Assembly (NCBI GenBank): GCA_034440175.1
Contig: JAWXBO010000028.1
Coordinates: 1 to 12,303 of the forward strand
Direction: 5' to 3'
DNA from: SZUA-430 sp034440175
Lineage (GTDB): Bacteria > Pseudomonadota > Alphaproteobacteria > Micropepsales > Micropepsaceae
DNA length: 12,303 bases
Shown in pieces: positions 6,597 to 12,303 of this stretch. The notes below the pieces were generated by a model. It saw nothing but the letters and a program-made list of their open reading frames with translations, made no database searches and was not told where the DNA came from. The stretch's first letter is position 1; the number at the start of each line of letters is the position of its first letter. A program made the translations under genes and the position numbers.

Positions 6597-6673
6597 TGGT
6601 GGGCCCGGTAGGACTCGAACCTACGACCAGACCGTTATGAGCGGCCCGCTCTAACCAACTGAGCTACAGGCCC
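6597..6673 (-). tRNA. tRNA-Ile2 (anticodon CAT, lysidine-modified type)
   Basis: Read on the minus strand, all arms fold: acceptor GGGCCTG/CGGGCCC (one G-U pair), D stem GCTC/GAGC, anticodon stem GGCCG/CGGTC with loop CTCATAA, T stem GTAGG/CCTAC with loop TTCGAGT, discriminator A and an encoded CCA. The body is 74 nt, 77 with CCA. CAT is the anticodon of initiator Met, elongator Met and Ile2. The first pair, G1-C72, excludes a typical initiator. Acceptor pairs C4-G69 and C5-G68 are those recognised by the lysidine synthase TilS in E. coli tRNA-Ile2, while elongator Met has U4-A69 and A5-U68. I therefore favour Ile2, which reads AUA codons after C34 becomes lysidine. That it is a tRNA is certain; the identity is a strong inference. 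A TATAGG hexamer on the minus strand at 6693-6698 may be its -10 element. Confidence 0.9.
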
Positions 6674-6780
6674 CACCGTTGGGCGAAAAAGCCCTATATC
6701 AAACCTGCGATCGACAGCGAAGCGCTCAATAACGTGATCGCCCATTCACGCAGCCGCTATCTTTGTCGCAGGTGCGGCCT

Positions 6781-6810
6781 TTGTTTCGCCCCGATCAATT
6801 CAGATATGAT
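6781..6810 (+). promoter_or_regulatory. Probable promoter of the SIMPL gene, with a palindrome over the -10
   Basis: TTGTTT (6781-6786) and TATGAT (6805-6810) are 18 bp apart; the -10 matches five of six bases, the -35 three. An inverted repeat CAGAT-ATG-ATCTG (6801-6813) covers the -10 and could be an operator. The predicted leader is about 30 bases. AGGGG at 6838-6842 is the ribosome binding site of the gene. Confidence 0.5.
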
Positions 6811-6848
6811 CTGGCTGAAGTGACGCAACAAAACCACAGGGGTGTATC

Positions 6849-7586
6849 ATGAACCTTCGTACAATTGCCATTGGCGCCGCATTGGTCATCGTCGCAGCGC
6901 TCGCGGCCGCAATGCTGATCGGCCCGCGTCAGGGCATTTCGTCGTCCGATGGCGCCTTGCCGCGCATTGTCAGCGTCTCTGGTCTTGGCGAAGTCAAAGC
7001 CCGCCCCGACTTGGCGGCGATCACATCGGGTGTCACCTCGGAAGCGCCAACGGCTCAGGCTGCACTCGCTCGGAACAACACAGCGATGACCGCCGTCATC
7101 AACACTCTCAAAAATGCCGGCGTGTCGGAAGACGACATCCAAACCTCGAACTTCAGCGTCTCCCCGCAATATCCGCCCTACCAGCCAGGACAAACGACGT
7201 CGCCGCGCATCAGCGGTTATCAGGTTTCCAATCAAGTGACAGCGCGCGTCAAAAATCTTGCCAAGCTCGGTGCGATCCTGGACGCCCTCGTCCAGGCCGG
7301 CTCGAACCAGATCAGCGGCATCTCCTTTGACATCGATCAGCCAAAACCATTCCTGGACGACGCGCGCAAGAAGGCGGTTGCCGACGCCCGCGCGAAAGCC
7401 GAGCTTTATGCAACAGCCGCCGGTGCCAGCCTCGGACGCGTCATTCAGATTTCGGAATCGGCCGCCGTCGTGCCACAGCCGGTCCGTATGCGCATGGCCG
7501 AAGCATCCGCAGATGCCAGCGTTCCTATCGCCGCCGGCCAAAACACAGTTTCAGCAAGCATCAATATCACCTACGAAATCCAATAA
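6849..7586 (+). CDS. SIMPL domain protein (DUF541, YggE-like), envelope-anchored
   Basis: 245 residues. A single hydrophobic N-terminal segment (about 5-24) is either an uncleaved anchor or a signal peptide, with the rest in the periplasm. The SIMPL domain shows its usual features: IVSVSGLGEVKARPDLAAI (40-58), AQAALARNNTAMTAVI (69-84), GVSEDDIQTSNFSVSPQY (91-108), GYQVSNQVTARVKNLAKLGAILDA in pieces across 123-146, and DDARKKAVADARAKAELYA (170-188), followed by a C-terminal strand VSASINITYEI (234-244). Family members such as E. coli YggE have been tied to protection from oxidative stress, but the molecular activity is not established. AGGGG lies six bases before the ATG. It probably stands alone: the next gene starts 113 bp on with a different start type and no clear shared signal. 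Confidence 0.9.
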   Translation: MNLRTIAIGAALVIVAALAAAMLIGPRQGISSSDGALPRIVSVSGLGEVKARPDLAAITSGVTSEAPTAQAALARNNTAMTAVINTLKNAGVSEDDIQTSNFSVSPQYPPYQPGQTTSPRISGYQVSNQVTARVKNLAKLGAILDALVQAGSNQISGISFDIDQPKPFLDDARKKAVADARAKAELYATAAGASLGRVIQISESAAVVPQPVRMRMAEASADASVPIAAGQNTVSASINITYEIQ

Positions 7587-7699
7587 GTTAAGGATCAGGC
7601 TGGTGGCATTGACCGCACACGCACACGTGCCACAAAAGTGACCGCACGCATGGACGGGAACCGGTACTCTCCCGCCCTGTTCACAAGACGAGAATCCTC
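7587..7699 (+). other. Spacer with short direct and inverted repeats upstream of the S9 peptidase
   Basis: The spacer contains a 9-bp direct repeat TGACCGCAC at 7610-7618 and 7639-7647, 29 bp apart (start to start), and an inverted repeat GTGGCA/TGCCAC (7603-7608 and 7628-7633) with a 19-base loop and no T run. The repeats might be a binding site for a dimeric activator, since no good -10/-35 pair is visible for the following gene. Chance is possible. Confidence 0.3.
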
Positions 7700-9721
7700 G
7701 TGCGGTTAAAATCCCTCATTGGCGCACTGATCGGTGCAGGCTTGGCGCTCCACGCAGCGGCTGCGCCCACCGCCAACAGCGCCAACGATCTCATTCCCCG
7801 GAAACTGATATTCGGGAACCCCGAACGCAGCGCCCCCTACCTCAGTCCAGACGGCTCGATGATCGCCTATACAGCGGCCGTCGATGGGGTGATGAATGTG
7901 TGGGTTGCATCCCTTGACAAACTTGAGGCCGCCCGTCCGGTCACGCACGACAGACACCGCCCCATCATGAAATTTCAATGGGCGATGAACGGAACCCATC
8001 TGCTGTACTCTCAGGACCGGGCCGGCGATGAGAATTTTCACCTCTTCGCCGTGGACGTTGCCAACAACACCACCAGGGACCTCACCCCATACAAATCCGT
8101 TCGCGCCGAAATCATCGCCGCATCGCACGAACGCCCTGACGAAATCCTGGTTGGCCTCAACAACCGCGACCAGCGCTGGCACGATGCGTGGTTGATCAAC
8201 GTTGTCACCGGTGAATCAGAGTTGATCCAAAAGAACGAAGGATTCACAAACTTCGTCGCTGACAATGACCTTTCAATCCGCCTGGCTTCAAGGCCGCTTC
8301 CAGGTGGCGGACAGGAATATTTGCGCCGCGAAAAGTCGGCCTGGAAATTGTTCACGACCGTTCACGGCGACGACTCGCTCACGACCGAGCCTCTGTTCTT
8401 TCGCTCTGACAACAAGTCGCTCTATTGGATCGACAGCCGCCACCGTGACAAGAGTGCGCTGGCTTTAACTGACGTTCACACGGGCAAGACGGCAATCGAA
8501 GCAGAGTCAGACAAATCCGACATTGCTTACGTTCTCAAAGACCCGGTGACACACCAGATCCTGGCCGCCTCGTTCGAGTATGAACGGATGGACTGGAAAG
8601 CCCTCGACGCCAGCCTGAAGCCGGACATCGCATTACTCAACAGACACGTGACGGGATATTGGTTCCCGCTCAGCCAGTCGAAGGACAACAACGCCTGGAC
8701 GGTTTGGATCGACAATCCCGGCAAGCCGATAAAGTTTGCCTTGTACAACCGCCGTGAACGCTCGCTCAAAACGCTGTTCACCGCCCGGCCAAGCCTTGAG
8801 GGCGCACCGCTACCTGCAACCACGCCGCACATCATAAAATCCCGCGACGGGCTCAATCTCATCAGTTACCTGACCTTGCCGAAAAACATCGACACGCGCA
8901 CTACGGGTATTCCGGACAAGCCGCTGCCGATGATCCTGATGGTGCATGGAGGACCTTGGGGCAGAGACAGCATTGCTTACAATCCCACCGCTGCCTGGCT
9001 TTCCAATCGCGGCTACGCCGTGCTCGCCGTCAATTTCCGCGGCTCAACCGGATTCGGCAAAGCCTTTGTCAATGCCGGAGACAGGGAATGGGGCGGCAAA
9101 ATGCACAACGACCTCATCGACGCGGTCAAGTGGGCCATCAAAAAGCGCATCGCCCAAAAAGACAAGATAGCAATTTACGGCGCCTCGTACGGAGGCTACG
9201 CCGCCCTTGTCGGGCTCACCTCGACACCCAGGCAATTCGCCTGCGCTGTTGACATTGTCGGCCCGTCGAATTTGTCCACCATGCTCGCCAACATTCCACC
9301 GTACTGGCAGTCTTTCGCAGAGAACTTCAAGCGCCGCGTCGGTGACCCATCGACACCTCACGGCCAGAAATTTCTCAATGCCCGTTCGCCGCTATTTCAT
9401 GTCTCGAATATTCAGCGCCCGCTCCTCATCGGCCAGGGAGCCAACGACCCCCGCGTGACACAGAGCGAATCCGATCAGATTGTTCAGGCCATGAACCGCA
9501 GGAAAACGCCCGTCACCTACGTGCTGTATTCCGACGAAGGCCACGGCTTTGCCCGGCCGCAAAACCGCCTGTCATTCAACGCCATCACCGAAACGTTTCT
9601 CGCGCAATGCCTTGGCGGACGCGCCGAACCGGTTGGCAGCGATTTCCAGGGTTCGTCCGTAGCCGTTCCATCGGGCAAGGAACACATCAAAGGACTGGCC
9701 CGCGCCCTTTCTCAACCCTGA
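7700..9721 (+). CDS. Exported S9 family serine peptidase (prolyl oligopeptidase / acylaminoacyl-peptidase type)
   Basis: 673 residues. An N-terminal signal peptide (KSLIGALIGAGLALHAAAA, cleavage near 22) sends it to the periplasm. Residues about 35-370 form a beta-propeller of WD/PD40-like repeats (for example YLSPDGSMIAYTAAVDGVMNVW, in pieces across 47-68), and residues about 385-640 an alpha/beta-hydrolase domain. The catalytic triad is visible: Ser496 in GASYGG (494-499), Asp583 in GANDPRV (580-586) and His615 in DEGHGF (612-617). HGGPWG (416-421) is the oxyanion-hole loop, and NFRGSTGFG (445-453) is characteristic of the family. The propeller restricts access, so substrates are probably short peptides, but specificity cannot be read from sequence. 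The start is GTG; a nearby ATG at 7650 is out of frame. Its stop is two bases from the convergent nitrilase stop. The 35 residues after the catalytic domain are unusual and may be disordered. Confidence 0.93.
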   Translation: MRLKSLIGALIGAGLALHAAAAPTANSANDLIPRKLIFGNPERSAPYLSPDGSMIAYTAAVDGVMNVWVASLDKLEAARPVTHDRHRPIMKFQWAMNGTHLLYSQDRAGDENFHLFAVDVANNTTRDLTPYKSVRAEIIAASHERPDEILVGLNNRDQRWHDAWLINVVTGESELIQKNEGFTNFVADNDLSIRLASRPLPGGGQEYLRREKSAWKLFTTVHGDDSLTTEPLFFRSDNKSLYWIDSRHRDKSALALTDVHTGKTAIEAESDKSDIAYVLKDPVTHQILAASFEYERMDWKALDASLKPDIALLNRHVTGYWFPLSQSKDNNAWTVWIDNPGKPIKFALYNRRERSLKTLFTARPSLEGAPLPATTPHIIKSRDGLNLISYLTLPKNIDTRTTGIPDKPLPMILMVHGGPWGRDSIAYNPTAAWLSNRGYAVLAVNFRGSTGFGKAFVNAGDREWGGKMHNDLIDAVKWAIKKRIAQKDKIAIYGASYGGYAALVGLTSTPRQFACAVDIVGPSNLSTMLANIPPYWQSFAENFKRRVGDPSTPHGQKFLNARSPLFHVSNIQRPLLIGQGANDPRVTQSESDQIVQAMNRRKTPVTYVLYSDEGHGFARPQNRLSFNAITETFLAQCLGGRAEPVGSDFQGSSVAVPSGKEHIKGLARALSQP

Positions 9722-9723
9722 TT

Positions 9724-10614
9724 TCACAGCGGCACAACACTCGCCTTCAATCGCCCTGCACCGGGCTGCTCTTGCCAGTGTGTGTTGTTGAGCACCGCGC
9801 CATCCAAACGCACGCGCGCCACCGCCGCGAGATCAAGTTCGGCATAAAGCCATTGTGCTTCGTTGAGTGTGCCGCTGGCGACAACGCCATCCTCGGGAAA
9901 TCCAAGATCGGGCGGACCATAGACGCCAGCGGCCCCCACATTCGTATTCACGGCGGGAGACCACAGCGCCTCGCCAACAGTCGGGGAGTGCACAACAAAA
10001 CATTGGTTCTCGAGTGCGCGCGCCTGGGCCCCCACTCGCACCCGGTAATATCCATGCAGCGTTCCCGTGCAGCTTGGAACCAGCACCATCGCGGCACCCG
10101 CATCGCTCATTGCACGCGCAATCAGCGGAAACTCCGCGTCGTAGCAAATGGCGATGCCGAAGCAGCCGATGCTTGTGTCGAAGACACAGACATCCAGCCC
10201 GCCTTCGATCCGCCAGGTCTCGCGCTCAAAGCGCGTCATCATCAGCTTGCGTTGTTCGGCGATCTTGCCCTTGGGGCTGATCACGCGCGCGATATTGAAG
10301 GCAGCACCCGCTGCGTCGCGTTGCGGCAAACTTGCTCCAACCACAAACACCCGGTGCCTCTCGGCAAGCTCCCCATGCAGGGCATCGATTTTATCGCGCA
10401 ACCCACCGACAAAATCGATCGAAAGTCGCAAGTCGCTCCATATCTCGGGCGATGACATGCGCGCGAGTTCCATCGCCCCGTATTCCGGAAACAACAAAAG
10501 CTGCGCCCCATTTTCACTTGCGTCTTGAAACCAGCGCGCAAGTTTTTGCTCGTACACAGCCCATGACCCGATCGCATCGATGGGATACTGCGCAGCAGCG
10601 ACACGCACCTTCAT
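9724..10614 (-). CDS. Carbon-nitrogen hydrolase, nitrilase superfamily (Rim1-like branch)
   Basis: 296 residues. Nitrilase-superfamily enzymes cleave amide or nitrile C-N bonds using a Glu-Lys-Cys triad, seen here as Glu44 (LLFPEYGAMEL, 40-50), Lys123 (EQRKLMMTRFE, 120-130) and Cys157 (IAICYDAEFP, 154-163). The segment SCTGTLHGYYRVRVGAQARALENQC (in pieces across 181-205) is typical of the branch often annotated Rim1-like, in which some members carry an N-terminal GNAT acetyltransferase; this one has none. It has no signal peptide and is probably cytoplasmic. The substrate is unknown; members of this branch are generally labelled amidohydrolases without a defined substrate. It starts 18 bases after the stop of a small lipoprotein gene and is probably cotranscribed with it. 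There is no strong ribosome binding site, which again suggests dependence on the upstream gene. Confidence 0.9.
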   Translation of the reverse strand: MKVRVAAAQYPIDAIGSWAVYEQKLARWFQDASENGAQLLLFPEYGAMELARMSSPEIWSDLRLSIDFVGGLRDKIDALHGELAERHRVFVVGASLPQRDAAGAAFNIARVISPKGKIAEQRKLMMTRFERETWRIEGGLDVCVFDTSIGCFGIAICYDAEFPLIARAMSDAGAAMVLVPSCTGTLHGYYRVRVGAQARALENQCFVVHSPTVGEALWSPAVNTNVGAAGVYGPPDLGFPEDGVVASGTLNEAQWLYAELDLAAVARVRLDGAVLNNTHWQEQPGAGRLKASVVPL

Positions 10615-10632
10615 GGCGTTAGCCTGATGCCG

Positions 10633-10908
10633 TCAGTCGTCCTTGCCGTCTGGCTTCGTCTTGCAGTCATCATCGTCCGCATCGTCTTTTTTTGCGTCGT
10701 CCCCATCGGAGCCGGCGTCCTCGCAGTCCTTCTTTTTATCCTTTTCCGAAGATCCAGCAACAGCGCTAACCGCGCCTGCCGCCACATCGACGGTCGTCTC
10801 GACGACTGTCGCCGTCACACTCACCGCTGCATCCACGACGGAAATAACAGCACAACCCGAAAGCGCAACGGCCAACGCGGCAAGCAGCGCAAAGATGAAC
10901 ACGCGCAT
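10633..10908 (-). CDS. Small lipoprotein with acidic, lysine-rich tail
   Basis: 91 residues. MRVFIFALLAALAVALSGC is a clean lipoprotein signal with lipobox LSGC and Cys19 as the lipidation site; Ala20 follows, which under the E. coli Lol rule would allow sorting to the outer membrane. The mature part is a Val/Ala/Thr-rich stretch (20-53, for example VSVTATVVETTVDVAAGAVS) of high beta or amphipathic propensity. A charged tail of Asp, Lys and Glu (54-91) follows, with two more cysteines at 62 and 82. The tail is low-complexity and could bind cations or be disordered. I do not recognise the family. GAGAGG lies nine bases upstream of the ATG. The gene is followed after 18 bases by the nitrilase gene. 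The lipobox, ribosome binding site and operon position make it a real gene despite its size. Confidence 0.8.
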   Translation of the reverse strand: MRVFIFALLAALAVALSGCAVISVVDAAVSVTATVVETTVDVAAGAVSAVAGSSEKDKKKDCEDAGSDGDDAKKDDADDDDCKTKPDGKDD

Positions 10909-10937
10909 GAACTCGAACCTCTCTCACGACGGCCGCG

Positions 10938-10966
10938 AGTGAACATCCCCGGCCGGTGCCGGTCAA
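10938..10966 (-). promoter_or_regulatory. Weak promoter candidate for the lipoprotein-nitrilase pair
   Basis: On the minus strand TTGACC (10961-10966, five of six) is followed after 17 bp by TTCACT (10938-10943, three of six). A GC-rich hairpin CCGGC/GCCGG (10949-10962 region) occupies the spacer between VOC stop and lipoprotein start and could instead be a terminator without a T run. Confidence 0.25.
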
Positions 10967-10990
10967 CAACCCAATTGATTTTTGCCGGTG

Positions 10991-11374
10991 TCAATCCTCG
11001 TCTTTGAGCCTCCACGGCGGATAACGCCGCATTTCGGCCGCGCGAAATAGGCAAATCCGATTGCCAGCAGGGTCGCGCAAGTAAGCCTCCCGCCACAACC
11101 AGCGCTGGTCCACGGGTTCACTCTCAAACACAAGTCCCTTCGCCCTGAGGTCGGAAACCTTTCCATCCAAGTCGTCGTGCTCGAAATAGACAACGATCTG
11201 GCCGCCGGGATTAACCGTCGATTCAAGGTGAATCGAAAACGTCGACCCGCCATCCGGACATTCGAAACGCGCATACTCCTCGCTCTCGACAATCAGCCGC
11301 AAACCAAGCGCCCTGTAAAAACCAATAGACTCAACCACGTTAAGCGCAGGCACCGTGACTTGATTTAGGCGCAT
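10991..11374 (-). CDS. VOC-fold protein (glyoxalase/bleomycin-resistance superfamily), atypical metal site
   Basis: 127 residues, one VOC domain of two beta-alpha-beta-beta-beta halves: LNQVTVPALNVVESIGFYRALGL (in pieces across 3-25), then ARFECPDGGSTFSIHLES (35-52), and in the second half GQIVVYFEHDDLDGKVSDLRAKG (in pieces across 58-80) and YLRDPAGNRICLF (98-110). Members are usually metal-dependent dioxygenases, isomerases or drug-binding proteins. The first ligand, usually His in LNHV, is Gln5, and the last, usually Glu in DPDGNxIEL, is Cys108, so a standard metal site is doubtful. The frame also opens with TTG five codons upstream, but the ATG has GGAG nine bases before it and is preferred. 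It is head to head with the adenylation enzyme gene, 40 bp apart. Function unknown. Confidence 0.82.
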   Translation of the reverse strand: MRLNQVTVPALNVVESIGFYRALGLRLIVESEEYARFECPDGGSTFSIHLESTVNPGGQIVVYFEHDDLDGKVSDLRAKGLVFESEPVDQRWLWREAYLRDPAGNRICLFRAAEMRRYPPWRLKDED

Positions 11375-11414
11375 AGATAGTGTCTCCAATTACGGCAAAC
11401 CAGACCGGGATCGC

Positions 11415-12303
11415 ATGCACATTCCCTTGGCACAATTTGGCGCCATACACGACAAGCTCACAGGCACGACGCTCCAGCCCCAAGCGCTTGCCAGTGGCGT
11501 GTACCAAAGATCGCAAGCCCTTGCCCGCTTGGGATGCAAGCCCGGCGCAACGGCCGCCATCACCCATGGCGGCACAGCCGCCTTCTTCGTCGATCTTTTC
11601 GCGGTCTGGACCACTGGTGCCGCCGCAGCTTGCCTCGACCCTGCCCTGACAGCCACAGAAAGCGAGAATGTTCTGGCCTTCTGCAAGCCTTGCCTTGTCC
11701 TAGGCGACGACAGAATAGACGAGCGCAAGGCCCCCAACAACACCAGCGCAACATCACGGTTGGACGACCCCGCGCTGATCCTGTTCACCTCAGGCACCAC
11801 CGGCGCCCCCAAGGGTGTCGTGCTCTCCTTCCGCGCCGTCCTCGCCCGCCTGGCCCTGAACACATACGAGATCGGCCCCGGGAGCCTGCGCCGGACGCTT
11901 GTAACCTTGCCCACCCATTTCGGTCACGGCCTGATCGGCAACGCCCTGACCCCGCTTTGGGCAGGAGGGGACATCGTGCTCGTCCCGCGAGGTCTGCCGC
12001 TTGCTCAGTCCCTTGGCGCCCTCATCGACGAACACGCCATCACCTTCATGAGCTCCGTGCCCTCGCTCTGGCAGATGGCCTTGCGCATGAGCCCCAGGCC
12101 AAAGTTGGGCACGCTCAAGCGCGTCCACGTCGGCTCCGCCCCCCTCTCCGCCACGCTATGGTCGCGCATCGCCGAGTGGACACATTGCGAGGTCGTCAAC
12201 TGCTACGGCATCACCGAGACGGCGACCTGGGTCGGCGGCGCTTCCTCCAAAACTTTCGTCCCCCCCGATGGCCTGATCGGCCGCCCACGGGGCGGCAGCG
12301 CCG
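11415..12303 (+). CDS. Adenylate-forming enzyme (acyl-CoA/acyl-ACP ligase superfamily), N-terminal part cut by window edge
   Basis: 296 complete codons are visible and the frame is still open at the edge. The ANL-superfamily signature is clear: the phosphate-binding loop LFTSGTTGAPKG (123-134), then PTHFGHGL (166-173), SVPSLW (214-219), VGSAPLS (239-245), YGITET (264-269) and GLIGRPRGG (286-294). Such enzymes activate a carboxylic acid as an acyl-AMP and usually pass it to CoA or a carrier protein. The N-terminal part before the loop is short (about 120 residues), as in DltA-like or stand-alone ligases rather than long-chain acyl-CoA synthetases. The substrate cannot be read here. ATG at 11415 is the only plausible ATG: the frame is open back to a stop at 11361 without another ATG. 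Its ribosome binding site, GGGA, is weak. The final 200-300 bases look more GC-rich than the neighbouring genes. Nothing downstream can be seen. Confidence 0.9.
   Translation, partial: MHIPLAQFGAIHDKLTGTTLQPQALASGVYQRSQALARLGCKPGATAAITHGGTAAFFVDLFAVWTTGAAAACLDPALTATESENVLAFCKPCLVLGDDRIDERKAPNNTSATSRLDDPALILFTSGTTGAPKGVVLSFRAVLARLALNTYEIGPGSLRRTLVTLPTHFGHGLIGNALTPLWAGGDIVLVPRGLPLAQSLGALIDEHAITFMSSVPSLWQMALRMSPRPKLGTLKRVHVGSAPLSATLWSRIAEWTHCEVVNCYGITETATWVGGASSKTFVPPDGLIGRPRGGSA

Noticed and set aside
6681..6694. GGGC/GCCC hairpin just upstream of the tRNA as a terminator
   Set aside because: The stem is only four pairs, overlaps the likely tRNA transcription start and ends no gene.
6795..7541. 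Open frame of 248 codons on the minus strand
   Set aside because: Antisense to the SIMPL gene, which has a promoter, a ribosome binding site and family motifs.
9607..10455. Open frame of 282 codons on the plus strand
   Set aside because: Antisense to the nitrilase, whose catalytic triad is intact on the other strand; no recognisable domain.
10627..11007. Open frames on the plus strand over the small lipoprotein
   Set aside because: The minus-strand frame has a lipobox and ribosome binding site. The plus-strand Ser/Ala-rich translation is a by-product of its repetitive Asp/Lys codons.
11375..11389. TTG start for the VOC gene five codons upstream
   Set aside because: The ATG at 11374 has a well-spaced GGAG, which the TTG start would place inside the coding region.

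Overview
The window is chromosomal DNA of housekeeping character, most likely from an alphaproteobacterium. The evidence is the coupled ArsR-methyltransferase/metF/metH order, an mlaA-mlaC pair set apart from the rest of the Mla genes, a Rim1-type nitrilase, and mostly moderate to high GC with long antisense shadow frames. I cannot place it below class. I saw no phage, insertion sequence, CRISPR array, toxin-antitoxin pair or integrase.

Layout. (1) 1-2422, minus strand: a methionine-cycle operon read from right to left. It encodes an ArsR-type winged helix fused to a SAM-dependent methyltransferase domain, then metF, then the first 194 codons of metH (cut by the window edge). Stop and start codons overlap at both junctions (TGATG and ATGA). 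A 22-bp palindrome, CATATAA-N2-ATAT-N2-TTATATG, lies 16 bp upstream of the regulator start and is very probably its operator, so the operon looks self-regulated by methionine-cycle status (a SahR-like arrangement). (2) 2716-4248, plus strand: mlaA and mlaC, outer-membrane lipid-asymmetry genes; this MlaA has no lipobox and no cysteine at all. (3) 4260-5918, minus: ettA, an ABC-F translation factor, convergent with mlaC. (4) 6083-6559, plus: a two-helix membrane protein with a bacterial PH domain. (5) 6597-6673, minus: a CAT-anticodon tRNA whose acceptor stem identifies it as tRNA-Ile2, the lysidine type. (6) 6849-7586, plus: a SIMPL (DUF541) envelope protein with a good promoter. (7) 7700-9721, plus: an exported S9 serine peptidase with a GTG start. 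(8) 9724-10908, minus: a tiny acidic-tailed lipoprotein followed by a Rim1-like nitrilase. (9) 10991-11374, minus: a VOC-fold protein. Head to head with it, 40 bp away, is the start of an adenylate-forming enzyme (11415 onward, plus) that runs off the right edge.

Most of the window is ordinary core metabolism and envelope biology. The parts most worth a second look are the self-regulated ArsR-methyltransferase/metF/metH operon with its palindromic operator, and the right-hand accessory block (lipoprotein, nitrilase, degenerate VOC protein, adenylation enzyme), whose joint function is unknown. I did not find convincing evidence of a wholly new system.
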